Positions 5,155-6,602 of a stretch of DNA of 6,602 nt are shown in pieces. How positions within the stretch are numbered: the first letter of the stretch is position 1; each line of letters begins with the position of its first letter. This DNA is from Chromatiaceae bacterium. GTDB lineage: Bacteria; Pseudomonadota; Gammaproteobacteria; Chromatiales; Chromatiaceae. Position numbers and translations under genes: made by a program. The stretch lies in NCBI GenBank assembly GCA_012962365.1, contig DTXR01000436.1, positions 1 through 6,602 on the forward strand, in the 5' to 3' direction. The notes under the pieces were generated by a model. It did no database searches, was not told where the DNA came from, and saw nothing but the letters and a program-made list of their open reading frames with translations.

Positions 5155-5430
5155 ATGGATTACAAATTACTTCTCACTGTATTTGTCGCGGTATTTATTG
5201 CGGAGCTTGGAGATAAGACTCAGTTGGCGACGATGCTGTTTGCGGCCGACAGGGAAGTGAGCAAACTGACGATCTTTGTCGGCGCCTCCCTGGCGCTTGT
5301 CGTGGCATCAGCTATTGGGGTTCTCGCTGGTGGCCTAGTATCCCAATATGTGGCTGAAAGGTATCTGCACTATATCGCTGGTATTGGGTTTGTTGGTATC
5401 GGAATATGGACGCTCGTGACGGCGGGTTGA
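5155..5430 (+). CDS. Half-size UPF0016/TMEM165-GDT1 family cation transporter
   Basis: 91 residues with three hydrophobic segments (about 5-30, 39-63 and 72-89). The family signature E17-L-G-D-K-T22 lies in the first. Members of this family move Mn2+ or Ca2+ across membranes; bacterial MneA is a manganese exporter. Most members have two such domains in one chain of about 190 residues or more. This one has a single domain with an intact start and stop, and no second half lies nearby, so it should act as a homodimer if functional. An in-frame TGA 18 bases upstream fixes ATG 5155 as the only plausible ATG start; the ribosome site is weak. It follows the HMA2 gene by 52 bp on the same strand and may be co-transcribed. 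Which cation it carries cannot be told from sequence. Confidence 0.85.
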   Translation: MDYKLLLTVFVAVFIAELGDKTQLATMLFAADREVSKLTIFVGASLALVVASAIGVLAGGLVSQYVAERYLHYIAGIGFVGIGIWTLVTAG

Positions 5431-5441
5431 ACGATGACTAC

Positions 5442-5462
5442 AAGCAGTTTTAAAAACTGCTT
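5442..5462. promoter_or_regulatory. Perfect 10+1+10 inverted repeat between transporter and lipoprotein genes
   Basis: AAGCAGTTTT (5442-5451), one central A (5452) and AAAACTGCTT (5453-5462) form a perfect inverted repeat 26 bases before the lipoprotein start. No T-run follows on the plus strand, and a single-base centre would open to a larger loop in RNA. It could be an operator for a dimeric regulator or a weak terminator/processing hairpin. Confidence 0.45.
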
Positions 5463-5488
5463 GAATTGAATATAAGGAATTTTCACTT

Positions 5489-6406
5489 ATGCATACCGGA
5501 CTTCTGAAATTTAGCCTTATATTGATAACCGTTGTTCTGTTGGGCGGCTGCAAAGACGACAACGGCGCTGCCGCAGACCAACAAACGAAGGTTGGCGTAT
5601 TGCTTGTCAACCATGGGTCAGAATCAAAAGTCTGGCGTGACATGCTGCTGAATGTGGAGGCAAATGTTAATGATGAGCTGCTGGCCATCGACAAGGTAAA
5701 AGGCGTCAAAACAGCCTTTATGGAATATACAGAGCCTTCCATTGCCACCCAGATGAAAGCGTTTGATTCGGAGGGTTTTGATGAAGTGGTGGTTGTTCCT
5801 TTGCTGTTAACGGTGAGCAGCCACTCGCTGGATGATATTCCCAATATCATTGGCCTGAAATCAGACCCAAAAGTTCTGGAGACCCTGGCGAAAGAAAAAA
5901 TAGAAGTCTATCGTCCCAAAGCCAGGGTGACGATAACGCCGAACATGGATTACACCACCCTTCTGAAAAAGAACGTCAATGACCGTGTTTCCGCGCTCAA
6001 AAACGAAGGCGCATCGGGCGGGGTGGTTCTGGTCGCCTATGGTGACAAGCACTACAACCAGCAATGGGAAGAGATGATGGCGGACATTGGTCGCTATCTC
6101 AAAGCCAAGTCAGATGTAGATACAGTGGCCTATGCCTGGTGCGAACATTTGGTGAATTACTCGCCGGAACCGACCATGAAAGCAATCCAACAGGTGTTCG
6201 AGCTTGAAGACAAGGTCATGGTCGTGCCCTTGTTGGTTGCGTACGATCCGGCTTTTCAGGATGACATCATTCAGAAAGCCGTGAATCAGAGCGAAAACTC
6301 AGCCAACATCGTCTATAAGCCAGATGCCATCCTTCCGGATAAAAATCTGGAGCAGTGGGTGGTTGACATCACAAAGCAGACCTTGTCTTCAACTGTTGGT
6401 GGCTGA
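5489..6406 (+). CDS. CbiX-like chelatase-family lipoprotein with two fused halves
   Basis: 305 residues, with AAGGA at 5474-5478 ten bases before the ATG. Residues 1-21 are a lipoprotein signal: K7, a hydrophobic core, and lipobox L18-G-G-C21; Lys at +2 suggests the outer membrane if enterobacterial sorting rules hold. The mature part has two repeats of the class II chelatase fold. The first (about 35-125) has V-N-H42-G-S, EYTEPSI and S-S-H112-S-L-D-D-I, matching the two metal-binding histidines of CbiX/CbiK. The second (about 175-290) has the matching strands, but Tyr in AYGD and Phe in PAFQDDI replace both histidines, so only one site appears intact. CbiX normally inserts cobalt into sirohydrochlorin in the cytoplasm; an exported form cannot easily do that. 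A role in periplasmic metal or tetrapyrrole binding, as proposed for periplasmic CbiK of Desulfovibrio, is inference. Confidence 0.83.
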   Translation: MHTGLLKFSLILITVVLLGGCKDDNGAAADQQTKVGVLLVNHGSESKVWRDMLLNVEANVNDELLAIDKVKGVKTAFMEYTEPSIATQMKAFDSEGFDEVVVVPLLLTVSSHSLDDIPNIIGLKSDPKVLETLAKEKIEVYRPKARVTITPNMDYTTLLKKNVNDRVSALKNEGASGGVVLVAYGDKHYNQQWEEMMADIGRYLKAKSDVDTVAYAWCEHLVNYSPEPTMKAIQQVFELEDKVMVVPLLVAYDPAFQDDIIQKAVNQSENSANIVYKPDAILPDKNLEQWVVDITKQTLSSTVGG

Positions 6407-6602
6407 TTCAAAAACCGTCTTGCTTCGGCGATCGCCTCCGCCGGCATACATCAGTGCGCGCTATCGGCGTATTTTCACCAGTCTCTTTCTAGCTGTCATA
6501 TTCGCCTGGTTTGCCCTGAATCCTCCGCAGGAGCAGGGGGAGGAGACATCTATTCGTCTGGACAACCCGGATCAGCAGGCGTTTCTGCCGAAGCTGGTTG
6601 CA
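6399..6602 (+). CDS. N-terminus of an unrecognised single-pass membrane protein, cut by the right edge
   Basis: The frame containing GTG 6399 is open to the end of the window. From that GTG it reads VADSKTVLLRRSPPPAYI, a basic stretch (SARYRRI), a membrane helix (FTSLFLAVIFAWFAL), then NPPQEQGEE and a polar segment ending in PKLVA. This looks like a bitopic protein with positive residues inside and the rest outside the membrane. GTG 6399 overlaps the lipoprotein stop by 8 bp; TTG 6420 is the alternative, and neither has a clear Shine-Dalgarno sequence. No ATG is available. Close coupling suggests co-expression with the chelatase-like lipoprotein. The visible ~68 residues are too few to assign a family. 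Confidence 0.6.
   Translation, partial: MADSKTVLLRRSPPPAYISARYRRIFTSLFLAVIFAWFALNPPQEQGEETSIRLDNPDQQAFLPKLVA

Noticed and set aside
5335..5850. A 171-codon open frame on the minus strand
   Set aside because: It spans the end of the transporter, the gap and the start of the lipoprotein gene, all of which have convincing plus-strand products; the antisense translation is Ser/Thr-rich with no domain.

Overview
The window comes from a Gram-negative bacterium, most likely a proteobacterium. It has moderate GC, closely packed genes with stop/start overlaps, and a lipoprotein signal with an ordinary Gram-negative lipobox. I cannot name the genus. No rRNA, tRNA, CRISPR array or insertion sequence is visible.

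Bases 1-4176 form one plus-strand unit of six tightly spaced genes. The anchor is a 715-residue P1B-type metal ATPase whose membrane motif is SCALK instead of CPC, with an N-terminal HMA-like domain that lacks CxxC. This matches the P1B-6 class, FezB, which builds ferrosomes (lipid-bounded iron-phosphate storage organelles). Around it lie two paralogous small membrane proteins (the first cut by the left edge), a protein resembling the magnetosome protein MamC/Mms13, a ferritin-like DUF2202 protein with a C-terminal membrane anchor, and a YtxH-like membrane protein with a lysine-rich repeat tail. Five of the small proteins carry a similar short Gly/Ala membrane motif. As I recall, ferrosome operons of Rhodopseudomonas palustris and Shewanella putrefaciens also have six genes, so I read this as a fez operon with its own accessory set.

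Bases 4217-5102 hold two small HMA2-type proteins transcribed divergently from a 91-bp spacer. The spacer contains an imperfect 30-bp palindrome overlapping plausible promoters for both genes. Both proteins, and the N-terminus of the ATPase, replace CxxC with an Arg-rich strand and share an N-P-x-A motif.

Bases 5155-6602 hold a half-size UPF0016/GDT1-type cation transporter with the ELGDKT motif, a lipoprotein related to the CbiX chelatase with two fused halves of which only the first keeps its histidines, and the start of an unrecognised single-pass membrane protein that runs off the right edge.

Working model (inference): FezB pumps iron into a membrane compartment, the small Gly-zipper proteins shape or populate its membrane, the anchored ferritin-like protein may oxidise or hold iron at that membrane, and the Lys-rich tail may engage phosphate or polyphosphate. 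The HMA2 proteins could be partners or adaptors of the ATPase. The transporter and periplasmic chelatase-like lipoprotein may extend the locus to wider metal handling, but that link rests on proximity only.
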